The notes under the pieces are model-generated. The model was given only the letters and a program-made list of their open reading frames with translations. It was not told the DNA's origin and searched no databases. Positions 17,615 to 24,846 of a stretch of DNA of 64,000 nucleotides are shown here, piece after piece. The stretch comes from Kerstersia gyiorum. GTDB lineage: Bacteria; Pseudomonadota; Gammaproteobacteria; Burkholderiales; Burkholderiaceae_B. The stretch lies in NCBI RefSeq assembly GCF_004216755.1, contig NZ_SGWZ01000001.1:1178001-1242000 (forward strand). Reading direction: 5' to 3'. A program made the translations under genes and the position numbers. Within the stretch, counting starts at the first letter, position 1. Each line of letters starts with the position of its first letter.

Positions 17615-17939
17615 GGTTGCACCTCTAGTCAATAAATGTCGCTGCCAACCGTGTTTCAGGCTGGGCGCCCCGCCATCATGGCCAGGCTGCAGGCGTCTGT
17701 TGAATATAAAAACCCGTTGTGGCGCTGTTATTGCGCTACAGCACCGCATTCACGGGGGCGCCAGCAGGGCCGGTGAAGGCCAGGGACGAGGCGCCAACTC
17801 AAAAAATACGGCTCGGGACACAAATCGTGTCTCGTAAAGACGGCTATTCTACTATGCCGGGCCTGTACTTGACAAGTTGTGTTGTTCTCGCCACGCATTG
17901 AAGTCCGTGGGCCAAGCGCGGCGCGGCTTGCGGAGACAT
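17615..17939. other. 325-bp intergenic region with rpmB leader
   Basis: Holds the rpmB promoter and an approximately 230-base leader. The leader includes a partly matched stem-loop at about 17815-17834 (GGGACAC/GTGTCTC with one mismatch). No autogenous control site could be demonstrated and no gene was recognised. Confidence 0.5.
17846..17875 (-). promoter_or_regulatory. Sigma-70-type promoter for rpmB-rpmG
   Basis: On the minus strand, TTGTCA (complement of 17870-17875) is followed after 18 bases by TAGAAT (complement of 17846-17851). Both hexamers are close to consensus. Confidence 0.65.
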
Positions 17940-19025
17940 TCAGGTGGGGGTGTCGATTTCGTCCCAAGGCGTGCCCGCGTCATTCTGAAAGCCGGTCAGC
18001 CAGTTCAGGGCATGGTGGCGTTCCATTACGATGTCGCCATTGACGCCTTGCGGCGCAGTGTCCTGCTGCCCGGCCTGGCGGACGATCCAGTGCTGGCGCC
18101 AGACGATGTCCAGCGCATCCAGAATTTCATCGGCTGGCCGCAGGCGCGTGGCCTGGCGGAACGCGGCATCTTCCGCCAGGCGCAGCACGATGCGCGACAG
18201 CGCCTGCGGTTGCGCTGCCGAGACGGCGTCCGCCGGATCCATCTCGGCCAGGGAGAGCGCCCAGAGCAGGGCCCGCAGCGCTTCATAGCGCCACACCATG
18301 TTATTGGCGGTTTCAGTCTGGGCCGAGGCGGCTTCCGGATTGTCCGGGGTTGCCTCCAGGAACTCGTTTTCCTGGGGCGTGAGGGCCGCGACGCCGTCGG
18401 GGTTGCGCGCGCGCATGATGGCCGCGAAGCCGAAGTCGCCGTTGAGGATGGCTTCAGCATGCGCCGCGACGCAGAACAAGGCCATGGCACGCTGCACGAC
18501 CTGTTCGGCAGCCGGCAGGGCAGCTTCGTCGACGCCCAGTGAGGGCGGCATGCCGGCGGGCGGCGCGGGGCGCGCCTGCTCCAGCAGGGCGAGGGTACGG
18601 ACGCGCCGCTGCAGCGCGTCAGGCGGATAGGGCAGCCGTGCTTCGTCGTCGGCTGCGCCATCGGCTGCCATCAGGATACGCAGGGCCGGGTCACGCACCG
18701 AGCCGTCGGGCAGGAACAGGATGGCATTGGCGCGGTAGGCCCACTCCTGCATGCCGGCCAGTGCGTCGCTGTCCTTGCTGTCGATGGTGAAGCTGGCATG
18801 CTGGCCGACACGCTGGATATGACGCCACAGATGGTAGCGCCGTGCCGTCATGCTGCCATCACCCCGATTCATGATGTAGCCGACGAAACCTTGCAGGTGC
18901 GGTGCCAGTTCGGAGTCGTCCAGCCCGCGGCAACCCAGCATCTCATGGGGAAAATCCAGGGCAGGCAGGGTTTGCACGGTGGCATAGGCGTTGATGGACA
19001 GGCGTTCTGCCGGGGTGGCGTTCAT
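17940..19025 (-). CDS. DUF4272 domain protein of unknown function
   Basis: A 361-residue protein with no signal peptide or membrane helix. Its second half matches the DUF4272 pattern: AEQVVQRAMALFCVAAHAEA, then LTPQENEFLEATPDNP, then WRYEALRALLWALSLAEMDP and a C-terminal HHALNWLTG. The first part has WAYRANAILFLPDGS, also seen in this family. Start ATG 19025 is preceded by AAGGA. It stands alone, divergent from icd and convergent in space with nothing. Function unknown. Confidence 0.82.
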   Translation of the reverse strand: MNATPAERLSINAYATVQTLPALDFPHEMLGCRGLDDSELAPHLQGFVGYIMNRGDGSMTARRYHLWRHIQRVGQHASFTIDSKDSDALAGMQEWAYRANAILFLPDGSVRDPALRILMAADGAADDEARLPYPPDALQRRVRTLALLEQARPAPPAGMPPSLGVDEAALPAAEQVVQRAMALFCVAAHAEAILNGDFGFAAIMRARNPDGVAALTPQENEFLEATPDNPEAASAQTETANNMVWRYEALRALLWALSLAEMDPADAVSAAQPQALSRIVLRLAEDAAFRQATRLRPADEILDALDIVWRQHWIVRQAGQQDTAPQGVNGDIVMERHHALNWLTGFQNDAGTPWDEIDTPT

Positions 19026-19347
19026 ATCTTTTTCCTTGCTCGGGTGACAGGCATGCAGTGATGGCTGCTCAGGGTGATCGCGGCCTGGGCCGACCTGAAT
19101 TGTGCCAGTCCGATGGGTCAGTCCGGTTGCAGGGCCTGCTTTCTTCTGGTGAGGGAATGTGTCCTTTGCGCACCGGGTTCTCCATGGCACGGCGTCTGGC
19201 GGCGCAATCGGCGGATGCAGGATAAAATCAGTGATCATTCTGCCTGGCCACGCCGCTTGCGGCGCACAGGAGGGAAGGTTCGGCCTTTGGGGCCGTCCGG
19301 ATGGCCGGCAGTGTCGCACAAGCATCGAACCAAGCATACGAGCGCCT
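19026..19347. other. 322-bp divergent intergenic region between DUF4272 gene and icd
   Basis: Must contain both promoters. On the plus strand it carries an in-frame extension of icd that has no resemblance to isocitrate dehydrogenase and is best read as leader. No strong palindrome or terminator was found. Confidence 0.45.
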
Positions 19348-20607
19348 ATGTCTTTCCAGCACATCAAGGTTCCAGAGCAGGGCCAGAAAATTACAGTCAA
19401 TAGCGATGGCTCGCTGAATGTTCCCGATCAGGTCATCATTCCCTTCATCGAGGGCGATGGCGTGGGCGTGGATATTACCCCTGTCATGCAGTCGGTCGTG
19501 GCCGCTGCTGTCGAGAAAGCCTATGGCGGCAAGCGCGCCATACACTGGATGGAGGTCTTCGCTGGTGCCAAGGCGACGCGGGTCTACGGCCCCGACGTCC
19601 TGCTGCCGGATGAAACTCTGGATGCGCTGCGCGAATACGTCGTGTCGATCAAGGGCCCGCTGGCAGCGCCTGTCGGCGGTGGCATCCGGTCTCTGAACGT
19701 CGCCATGCGCCAGCGCCTGGACTTGTATGTCTGCCTGCGCCCGGTGGCGTATTTCAAGGGCGTCCCGGCACCGGTACGTGAACCGGAAAAGACGGATGTG
19801 GTCATCTTCCGTGAGAATTCCGAGGATATTTATGCCGGGATTGAATTCCAGGCTGAGTCCGAGCAGACCAAGGAACTGATCGAATTCCTGCGCAACCGCC
19901 TGGGCGTGGGCAATAAGATCCGCTTCCCGGATACGGCGTCGCTGGCGGTGAAGGTGGTGTCCCGCGAAGGTACCGAGCGCCTGGTGCGCAAGGCCGCGCA
20001 GTACGCCATCGACCACGACCGCAGTTCGATCACGCTGGTGCACAAGGGCAATATCATGAAGTTCACGGAAGGCAGCTTCCGTGATTGGGGCTATGAGCTG
20101 CTGCGCCGTGAATTCGATGCCAAGCCTATTGATGGCGGGCCGTGGTGCAAGTTCCGCAATCCCAAGACGGGCCGCGAGATCATCGTCAAGGATGTGGTGG
20201 CGGATGCCTTCCTGCAGCGCAGCCTGCGCCGCCCTGCGGAATACGATGTCATCGCTACGCTAAATCTGAACGGCGACTACATTTCCGATGCGTTGACCGC
20301 ACAGGTCGGCGCTGTCGGGATTGCTCCCAGCGCCAACCTGTCCGATTCCACCGCGCTGTTCGAAGTTACGCACGGCACGGCGCCGCGCTACGCTGGCAAG
20401 GATTACGTGAATCCCGGCTCGGAAATCCTGGCGGCGGCGATGATGCTGCGCCACCTGGGCTGGGTGGAAGCGGCGGCGTTGATCGTCTCCAGCATGGAAA
20501 AGGCCATTCTTTCCAAGCACGTGACCTACGATTTTGCGCGTCAGCTCGAAGGGGCTGCCCAGGTATCGTGCTCGGGCTTCGGCAAGGTCATGATCGACCA
20601 GATGTAA
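19348..20607 (+). CDS. icd: NADP-dependent isocitrate dehydrogenase
   Basis: Oxidises and decarboxylates isocitrate to 2-oxoglutarate in the TCA cycle. 419 residues starting MSFQHIKVPEQGQ, close to the 416 of E. coli. The phosphorylatable Ser is in GGGIRSLNVAMRQ, the substrate Arg/Tyr/Lys residues in RENSEDIYAG and LVHKGNIMKFTEG are present, and the NADP pocket reads HGTAPRYAGKDYVNPGS (Tyr and Val as in NADP enzymes, Arg in place of the usual Lys). No kinase/phosphatase AceK is visible in the window. Confidence 0.97.
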   Translation: MSFQHIKVPEQGQKITVNSDGSLNVPDQVIIPFIEGDGVGVDITPVMQSVVAAAVEKAYGGKRAIHWMEVFAGAKATRVYGPDVLLPDETLDALREYVVSIKGPLAAPVGGGIRSLNVAMRQRLDLYVCLRPVAYFKGVPAPVREPEKTDVVIFRENSEDIYAGIEFQAESEQTKELIEFLRNRLGVGNKIRFPDTASLAVKVVSREGTERLVRKAAQYAIDHDRSSITLVHKGNIMKFTEGSFRDWGYELLRREFDAKPIDGGPWCKFRNPKTGREIIVKDVVADAFLQRSLRRPAEYDVIATLNLNGDYISDALTAQVGAVGIAPSANLSDSTALFEVTHGTAPRYAGKDYVNPGSEILAAAMMLRHLGWVEAAALIVSSMEKAILSKHVTYDFARQLEGAAQVSCSGFGKVMIDQM

Positions 20608-20629
20608 ACAACAATGTGTGCAAGCGTCG

Positions 20630-20679
20630 GCCCGGCAGGGCATGGTGCTTGCCGGGCATCTGGGCATCAAGCCCGGATG
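20630..20679 (+). terminator. Two hairpins after icd
   Basis: Stem 1 is GCCCGGCA/TGCCGGGC (20630-20637, 20650-20657). Stem 2 is CATCTGGGC/GCCCGGATG (20657-20665, 20671-20679, one G-T pair). Neither is followed by a T-run, so this may be a processing or Rho-dependent end of the icd mRNA. Confidence 0.4.
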
Positions 20680-20713
20680 TAGGGCGGTCGTGCGGGAGGA
20701 ATCCGGCGCGACC

Positions 20714-20802
20714 GTACCGGCAGAACGCGTGCGTGAAGCCAGCATGGTCGGCCATGCCCGGAACACGTGGATGAGCGTGTCCGATCTGGTGGCCTATTTG
20801 AT
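20714..20802 (+). pseudogene. ClbS/DfsB-family gene, N-proximal fragment (left of IS)
   Basis: The frame reads VPAERVREASMVGHARNTWM followed by SVSDLVAYLI. This is the conserved stretch near the N-terminus of ClbS/DfsB (DUF1706) four-helix-bundle proteins, whose members include the colibactin-hydrolase ClbS. The first roughly 25-30 residues expected before it are not found in any frame in the 106 bases after icd. The fragment ends at TTGAT, where the mobile element begins. Its frame continues open through the element's left end into tnpB. Confidence 0.75.
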
Positions 20803-20818
20803 CAGAAAGCGCGTCAAA

Positions 20819-20866
20819 CCATGCCCTTCAGGGCGCGGAAGGATAGCGCGGGCCACGCAGTGGCCC
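20819..20866 (+). other. Left-end (LE) subterminal hairpins of the IS605-type element
   Basis: Hairpin 1: CCATGCCC/GGGCGCGG (20819-20826, 20831-20838), loop TTCA, with one mismatch and one G-T pair. This is the classical imperfect palindrome recognised as single-stranded DNA by TnpA. Hairpin 2: GGGCCAC/GTGGCCC (20850-20856, 20860-20866), perfect, loop GCA. Confidence 0.7.
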
Positions 20867-20875
20867 TATACTATC

Positions 20876-20893
20876 GCTGTATATGTATACAGC
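20876..20893 (+). promoter_or_regulatory. Inverted repeat abutting the tnpB start codon
   Basis: GCTGTATA and TATACAGC (20876-20883, 20886-20893) are perfect inverted arms separated by TG, ending exactly at the base before ATG 20894. It could be an autoregulatory site, an RNA hairpin hiding the tnpB start, or part of a promoter (TATA-rich). There is no Shine-Dalgarno between it and the ATG. Confidence 0.55.
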
Positions 20894-22123
20894 ATGGCCA
20901 TGCAACGCCTTCAAGCCTTCAAATACGAATTGCGCCCCAACGGCCAGCAAGAGCGGCAAATGCGCCGTTTTTCTGGCTCGTGCCGCTTCGTGTTCAACAA
21001 GGCATTGGCGCTGCAAAAGGCCAACCACGAGGCAGGCGGCAAGTTTATCGGCTACGTCGCCATGGCCAGGCACCTGACCGCCTGGCGCAATGGCACTGAA
21101 ACGCCGTGGCTCAAGGACGCGCCCGTGCATCCCTTGCAACACGCCCTCAAGGACTTGGAGCGGGCCTACAGGAACTTCTTCGCCAAACGTGCAAATTTCC
21201 CACGTTTCAAGAAGAAGGGGCAGTACGAAAGCTTTCGCTACCCCGACGCCAAACAGTTCAAGCTGGGCTGGATGCGGCTGCGGTTGTCTCGTGCGTTGCT
21301 GGGCAAGCCCTGCAGCGCCACCATCAGCCAATCGGGCGGCAAGTGGTTCGTCGCTATCCAGACCGAGCGCGAGGTGCGGCAGCCCGTGCCGCAGGCCACA
21401 TCGGCCATCGGCATTGACATGGGTATTGCAAGGTTTGCCACGTTCTCGGACGGCAGTTTCCTTGCGCCGTTGTCCAGTTTCCAGAAGCACGAAATGCGCC
21501 TGCGCCGCTACCAGCGGGCGATGAGCCGCAAGCAGAAATTCAGCAACAACTGGCACAGAGCCAGAAGGAGAGTGCAAGCTACCCACACCTGCATCGGCAA
21601 CGCCCGGCGCGATTACCTGCACAAGGCCACCAGTGCCATCAGCCAAAACCACGCGATGGTGAGTATCGAGGACTTGCAGGTGCGCAACATGAGCCACTCG
21701 GCCAGGGGCAATGCCGATCAGCATGGCAGGAACGTCAAGGCCAAGTCGGGTCTGAACAAGGCCATTCTGGATCAGGGCTGGTTCGAGTTCCGGCGGCAGT
21801 TGGAATACAAGCTGGCGTGGAACGGCGGCATTCTGGTTGCGGTGCCGCCACAGAACACCAGTAGAACCTGCCCGTGCTGCGGGCAGGTGGCCAAGGACAA
21901 TCGGCGCACGCAGGCGTTGTTTCTGTGCGTGGCGTGTGGCTATGAGGAAAACGCCGATGTGGTCGGCGCGATGAATATATTAAGGGCGGGACACGCCCGG
22001 TTAGCCTGTGGAGAGGATGTCAGTCGCGCCCGGCCCGAAGCCGCAAGGACGAAGGCCAGACGTGCAGCCTCTGCGAAGCAGGAACCCGCCGAAGCGACTC
22101 ACAGCAGCCCCTTGCCGCTGTGA
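20894..22123 (+). CDS. tnpB: TnpB, RNA-guided DNA nuclease of IS200/IS605 elements
   Basis: 409 residues from MAMQRLQAF. TnpB cuts DNA next to the element's target motif, guided by omegaRNA, and is the ancestor type of Cas12. The N-terminal OrfB helix-turn-helix region is about 1-60. The split RuvC site appears complete: D175 in GIDMG, E259 in SIEDL, D355 in ENADVVGAMNIL. The zinc ribbon is C326/C329 (CPCCG) and C345/C348 (CVACG). The C-terminal tail is Arg/Ala-rich and ends inside an RNA hairpin. The gene is intact, so activity is plausible. ATG 20900 is an alternative start. It uses no accompanying TnpA. Confidence 0.93.
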   Translation: MAMQRLQAFKYELRPNGQQERQMRRFSGSCRFVFNKALALQKANHEAGGKFIGYVAMARHLTAWRNGTETPWLKDAPVHPLQHALKDLERAYRNFFAKRANFPRFKKKGQYESFRYPDAKQFKLGWMRLRLSRALLGKPCSATISQSGGKWFVAIQTEREVRQPVPQATSAIGIDMGIARFATFSDGSFLAPLSSFQKHEMRLRRYQRAMSRKQKFSNNWHRARRRVQATHTCIGNARRDYLHKATSAISQNHAMVSIEDLQVRNMSHSARGNADQHGRNVKAKSGLNKAILDQGWFEFRRQLEYKLAWNGGILVAVPPQNTSRTCPCCGQVAKDNRRTQALFLCVACGYEENADVVGAMNILRAGHARLACGEDVSRARPEAARTKARRAASAKQEPAEATHSSPLPL

Positions 22124-22182
22124 GCGCCGTAGGAATCCCTTGCTTTCTGGCAGGGGAGGATGTCAATTTCCCGACACAGGCT
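22098..22182 (+). ncRNA. Predicted omegaRNA 3' part (scaffold hairpins plus guide)
   Basis: TnpB omegaRNAs come from the 3' end of tnpB through the right end, with the guide taken from the flank. Visible here: hairpin CTCACAGC/GCTGTGAG (22098-22105, 22117-22124), which contains the tnpB stop codon; hairpin CCCTTGC/GCAGGGG (22137-22143, 22150-22156); and then GAGGATGTCAA, the usual scaffold end. The guide would start at 22167 (tttcccgacacaggct for 16 nt). The 5' end of the RNA, inside tnpB, cannot be placed by eye. Confidence 0.65.
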
Positions 22183-22448
22183 ACAAATGGAACGAGCTTG
22201 GCCGTCTGGCACAGCGTTTCTATGCGGATTTCGCCGAGCTCGGCTATCCCGCATTGTTGCAACGGCTGGATGCGGCGTATACGCGCATTGTGGCCAGGAT
22301 AGAGGCGGAAAATGATGTCTCTCTTTATGGCGAGCCCTGGTATGAAAAATACACCATGGGCCGGATGATCCAGTTCAATACATCATCTCCCTATGCCAAC
22401 GCCCGCAGCAGATTGCGCAAATGGAAGAAAGACCAGGGCATTGCCTAG
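22167..22448 (+). pseudogene. ClbS/DfsB-family gene, C-terminal fragment (right of IS)
   Basis: Starting immediately after TCAA, the frame reads FPDTGYKWNELGRLAQRFYA and continues through LYGEPWYEKYTMGRMIQFNT to SSPYANARSRLRKWKKDQGIA and a stop. This is the conserved C-terminal two thirds of ClbS/DfsB-family proteins and is uninterrupted. It is in a different frame from the left fragment. Relative to family members as I remember them, about 20 residues between AYLI and FPDTG are absent from both halves. No start or ribosome site of its own, so it is most likely not expressed as a functional protein. Confidence 0.8.
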
Positions 22449-22521
22449 GCCGGCAACGAGGTAGTCACGCCGGTGTGACTTCTTGTCGGCGTCAGGCAGT
22501 AAGGGGTAGTATGCGATTTAT

Positions 22522-22540
22522 TGGTCTATTTTGTAGACCA
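22522..22540. promoter_or_regulatory. Candidate operator upstream of the NTF2-like gene
   Basis: TGGTCTA-N5-TAGACCA, a perfect 7-bp inverted repeat in an AT-rich stretch 144 bp upstream of the NTF2-like gene. TetR- and other repressors use TAGACC-type half-sites. No regulator gene is adjacent, so the binding protein is unknown. Confidence 0.5.
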
Positions 22541-22683
22541 TTGATGTTCGCCGAGAGGCGCAAGACAGGCAGCAAACGGAGCGCCATGAGTGTGCCCGGA
22601 TGCCAGTCAGCCATTGCACCTATCCCGCCACGCTGTTCGCGCATTGATGCTGCGGGCAGCGACAAGGACGATAAGGAGTTTCC

Positions 22684-23214
22684 ATGTCCCTCAATTTCCG
22701 TCATGCCCTTCTGGGCGCGGTCCTGTTTTCCATGAGTGCGCTGGCCGCTGCAACGCAATCGGCAGCGGCAAGCGCACCGGCCGCTCCGGCCTCTGCAAAC
22801 AAACCGGTGGTGCAGCACGCCGCCGCCAGGAATCTGGCCCAGGAGGAAGCCAACCGCCGCCTGGTCGTCGAGTTCTACGAACGTTTCTTCAATCAGCATG
22901 ACACGGTTGCGGCGGCGGCTGTCGTGGCGGAAGACTACATCCAGCACAATCCGGCAGTGCCCGATGGCAAGGCGCCGTTTGTGGACTTCTTCACTGGTTA
23001 TTTCCAGGAGAACCCGCAATCGCGTGCACGTATTGTCCGCAGCGCCACCGAGGGCGATCTGGTTTACCTGCACGTGCATTCGACCAATGGTGAGCTGGAC
23101 CGAGGTCAGGCTGTCATTGATATCTTCCGGGTGCAGGATGGCCGCATTGTCGAACATTGGGATGTCATCCAGGAAGTACCGGCAGAAGCAGCCAACCGCA
23201 ACACCATGTTCTGA
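22684..23214 (+). CDS. Secreted NTF2/SnoaL-like protein
   Basis: 176 residues. A Sec signal peptide (LLGAVLFSMSALAAATQSAA) and an Ala/Pro-rich linker are followed by an NTF2/SnoaL-like cone fold from about residue 50: NRRLVVEFYERFFNQHD, then YIQHNPAVPDGKAPFVDFF, then IDIFRVQDGRIVEHWDVIQE. This matches SnoaL-like predicted ester-cyclase or isomerase relatives (polyketide-cyclase class), with His and Asp pocket residues kept. AAGGAG is placed 7-8 bases before the ATG. It is followed 25 bp later by a DsbA-like gene. Substrate unknown. Confidence 0.82.
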   Translation: MSLNFRHALLGAVLFSMSALAAATQSAAASAPAAPASANKPVVQHAAARNLAQEEANRRLVVEFYERFFNQHDTVAAAAVVAEDYIQHNPAVPDGKAPFVDFFTGYFQENPQSRARIVRSATEGDLVYLHVHSTNGELDRGQAVIDIFRVQDGRIVEHWDVIQEVPAEAANRNTMF

Positions 23215-23239
23215 ACCCGCCTGGCCTGGAGCATAAAAA

Positions 23240-23884
23240 ATGTCCATCAAAGAAAAAACACTGCATTACCTGTTCGATCCGCTCTGCGGATGGTGCTACG
23301 GTGCGTCGGCCTTCATGGGCAAGGCGCAGTCGGAACCGGGCTTGACGCTGTCGCTGTGGCCGACCGGCCTGTTTTCCGGGCCGGGGGCGCGCGCCATGGA
23401 TACGGAATTTGCCGCATATGCGTGGTCGAATGACCAGCGTATCGAACAGTTGACCGGGCAGCGTTTTACCGAGGCTTATCGTCGGCAGGTGTTGGAAGCG
23501 GGCGGCATGTTCGACAGCGGTGCGGCGACGCTGGCCTTGCAGGCCGTCCACCAAAGCGCACCCGAGCGCGAACTGGAAGCCCTCAAGGCTATCCAGCTGG
23601 CCCGTTATGTCGATGGGCGTGATATCACGCGCACCGGCTCGCTGGTCAGTTTGCTGGGCGAGTTGGGATTGGAGCCGGCGGCCACTGCGCTGGCGGAACC
23701 GGATCTGACCCTGGTGCAAGCCTTGCAGGCGCGCACGCAGCATGCGCGCCGGCTGATGCAGGCAGCCCATGCGCGTGGCGTTCCGACGTTACTGCTGGAG
23801 GTGAACGAAACCATGCAGTTGCTGCCGTCCACGGCTGTCTATGGCAGCCCGGACGAGCTGCTGGCCCAGATACGGGCGCTTTGA
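23240..23884 (+). CDS. DsbA-family thiol oxidoreductase-like protein (cytoplasmic)
   Basis: 214 residues. LHYLFDPLCGWCYGASAFM near the N-terminus gives a thioredoxin-fold CxxC (CGWC), followed by the helical insertion of the DsbA/FrnE group and a cis-Pro loop at RGVPTLLLEVN. There is no signal peptide, so it should act in the cytoplasm. It resembles proteins annotated DsbA-family or protein-disulfide isomerase. It lies 25 bp after the NTF2-like gene, probably cotranscribed, and is convergent with ppk2. Confidence 0.85.
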   Translation: MSIKEKTLHYLFDPLCGWCYGASAFMGKAQSEPGLTLSLWPTGLFSGPGARAMDTEFAAYAWSNDQRIEQLTGQRFTEAYRRQVLEAGGMFDSGAATLALQAVHQSAPERELEALKAIQLARYVDGRDITRTGSLVSLLGELGLEPAATALAEPDLTLVQALQARTQHARRLMQAAHARGVPTLLLEVNETMQLLPSTAVYGSPDELLAQIRAL

Positions 23885-23910
23885 ACGCCGCGGCGCGCCG
23901 CGGCCATCGT

Positions 23911-24846
23911 TCAATAGATTTCCGGTACGTACATATCTTTGGGTACCGGGTGGCGGATGTAGTCGGGGTGATGGATGCGCGGGGGCAGCGCGATTTCTTC
24001 GTGCGGTACCGTCTGGTAGGGAATTTGTCCCAGCAGATGGTTGATGCAGTTGAGTCGCGCGCGCTTCTTGTCCACGCCTTCGACGATCCACCATGGTGCT
24101 TCCGGAATGTGCGAGCGTTCCAGCATGGTCTCCTTGGCCTTGGTGTAGTCTTCCCAGCGACGCCGGGATTCCAGGTCCATGGGCGACAGCTTCCACTGCT
24201 TGAGCGGATCATGGATGCGCATCAGGAAGCGGCGGTGCTGTTCGTCGTCGGTAATCGAGAACCAGTATTTGATGAGGACGATGCCGGAACGCACCAGCAT
24301 CTTTTCGAACTCGCTGACGCTGTTGAAGAATTCCTCGTATTCATCGTCGGTGCAGAAGCCCATCACGCGTTCGACGCCTGCCCGGTTGTACCAGCTGCGG
24401 TCGAACAGCACGATTTCGCCGCCGGCGGGCAGGTGCTGCACATAGCGCTGGAAGTACCATTGCGAACGCTCACGTTCGCTGGGGGCGGGCAGGGCGGCCA
24501 CGCGGCAGATACGCGGGTTGAGGCGCTGGGTGATGCGTTTGATGGTGCCGCCCTTGCCGGCGGCATCGCGCCCTTCGAAGAGCACGACGATCTTCAGCTT
24601 CTTGTGGACGACCCAGTCCTGCAGTTTGACGAGTTCGCCCTGCAAACGCAGCAGTTCTCGAAAGTAGCGCCTGCGATCCATTTCCTCGCCTTCGCAGTCC
24701 TCGCTGCGCGGCAGCAGGTCGGCGAAGTGCGCCAGGCGTTCGTCATCGAGCTCCATTTCCAGTTCTTCATCCAGACTGTCGATGAGATCCGCCCGCATGC
24801 GGCGGGCGGTATCGTCCAGGGAGGGAACGCGGGAAGAATCGCTCAT
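23911..24846 (-). CDS. ppk2: Polyphosphate kinase 2
   Basis: Phosphorylates nucleotides with inorganic polyphosphate. 311 residues. Walker A is GRDAAGKGG (92-100), Walker B is IVLFDRSWYNRAGVERVMGF (from about 145), and the lid region has DDEQHRRFLMRI and DPLKQWKLSPMDLESR. The acidic N-terminal extension (1-60) is typical of single-domain PPK2 enzymes of roughly this length. Whether it prefers GDP/ADP or AMP cannot be read securely. A candidate promoter is at 24940-24967. Confidence 0.94.
   Translation of the reverse strand: MSDSSRVPSLDDTARRMRADLIDSLDEELEMELDDERLAHFADLLPRSEDCEGEEMDRRRYFRELLRLQGELVKLQDWVVHKKLKIVVLFEGRDAAGKGGTIKRITQRLNPRICRVAALPAPSERERSQWYFQRYVQHLPAGGEIVLFDRSWYNRAGVERVMGFCTDDEYEEFFNSVSEFEKMLVRSGIVLIKYWFSITDDEQHRRFLMRIHDPLKQWKLSPMDLESRRRWEDYTKAKETMLERSHIPEAPWWIVEGVDKKRARLNCINHLLGQIPYQTVPHEEIALPPRIHHPDYIRHPVPKDMYVPEIY

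Larger units (their letters stand above)
20803..22166 (+). mobile_element. IS200/IS605-type element carrying only tnpB (IS1341-like)
   Basis: About 1364 bp. The left boundary follows TTGAT (20798-20802), the target/TAM motif known for ISDra2-type elements. Subterminal left hairpins occur at 20819-20838 and 20850-20866. The right end has a hairpin (22137-22156) and ends GGATGTCAA, TCAA being a right-end cleavage tetranucleotide known in this superfamily. There is no terminal inverted repeat and no target duplication, as expected. No TnpA (Y1 transposase) gene is present, so movement would need one in trans. It interrupts a ClbS/DfsB-family gene. Confidence 0.85.

Noticed and set aside
20618..22123. 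Annotating TnpB with the whole upstream in-frame extension (501 aa)
   Set aside because: The first 92 codons are the remains of a ClbS-like gene plus the IS left end; TnpB homology starts at MAMQRLQAF (20894).
22008..22448. A 146-aa protein starting inside tnpB
   Set aside because: Only the part after 22167 resembles a protein family; the earlier codons are the out-of-frame tnpB 3' end and omegaRNA region.
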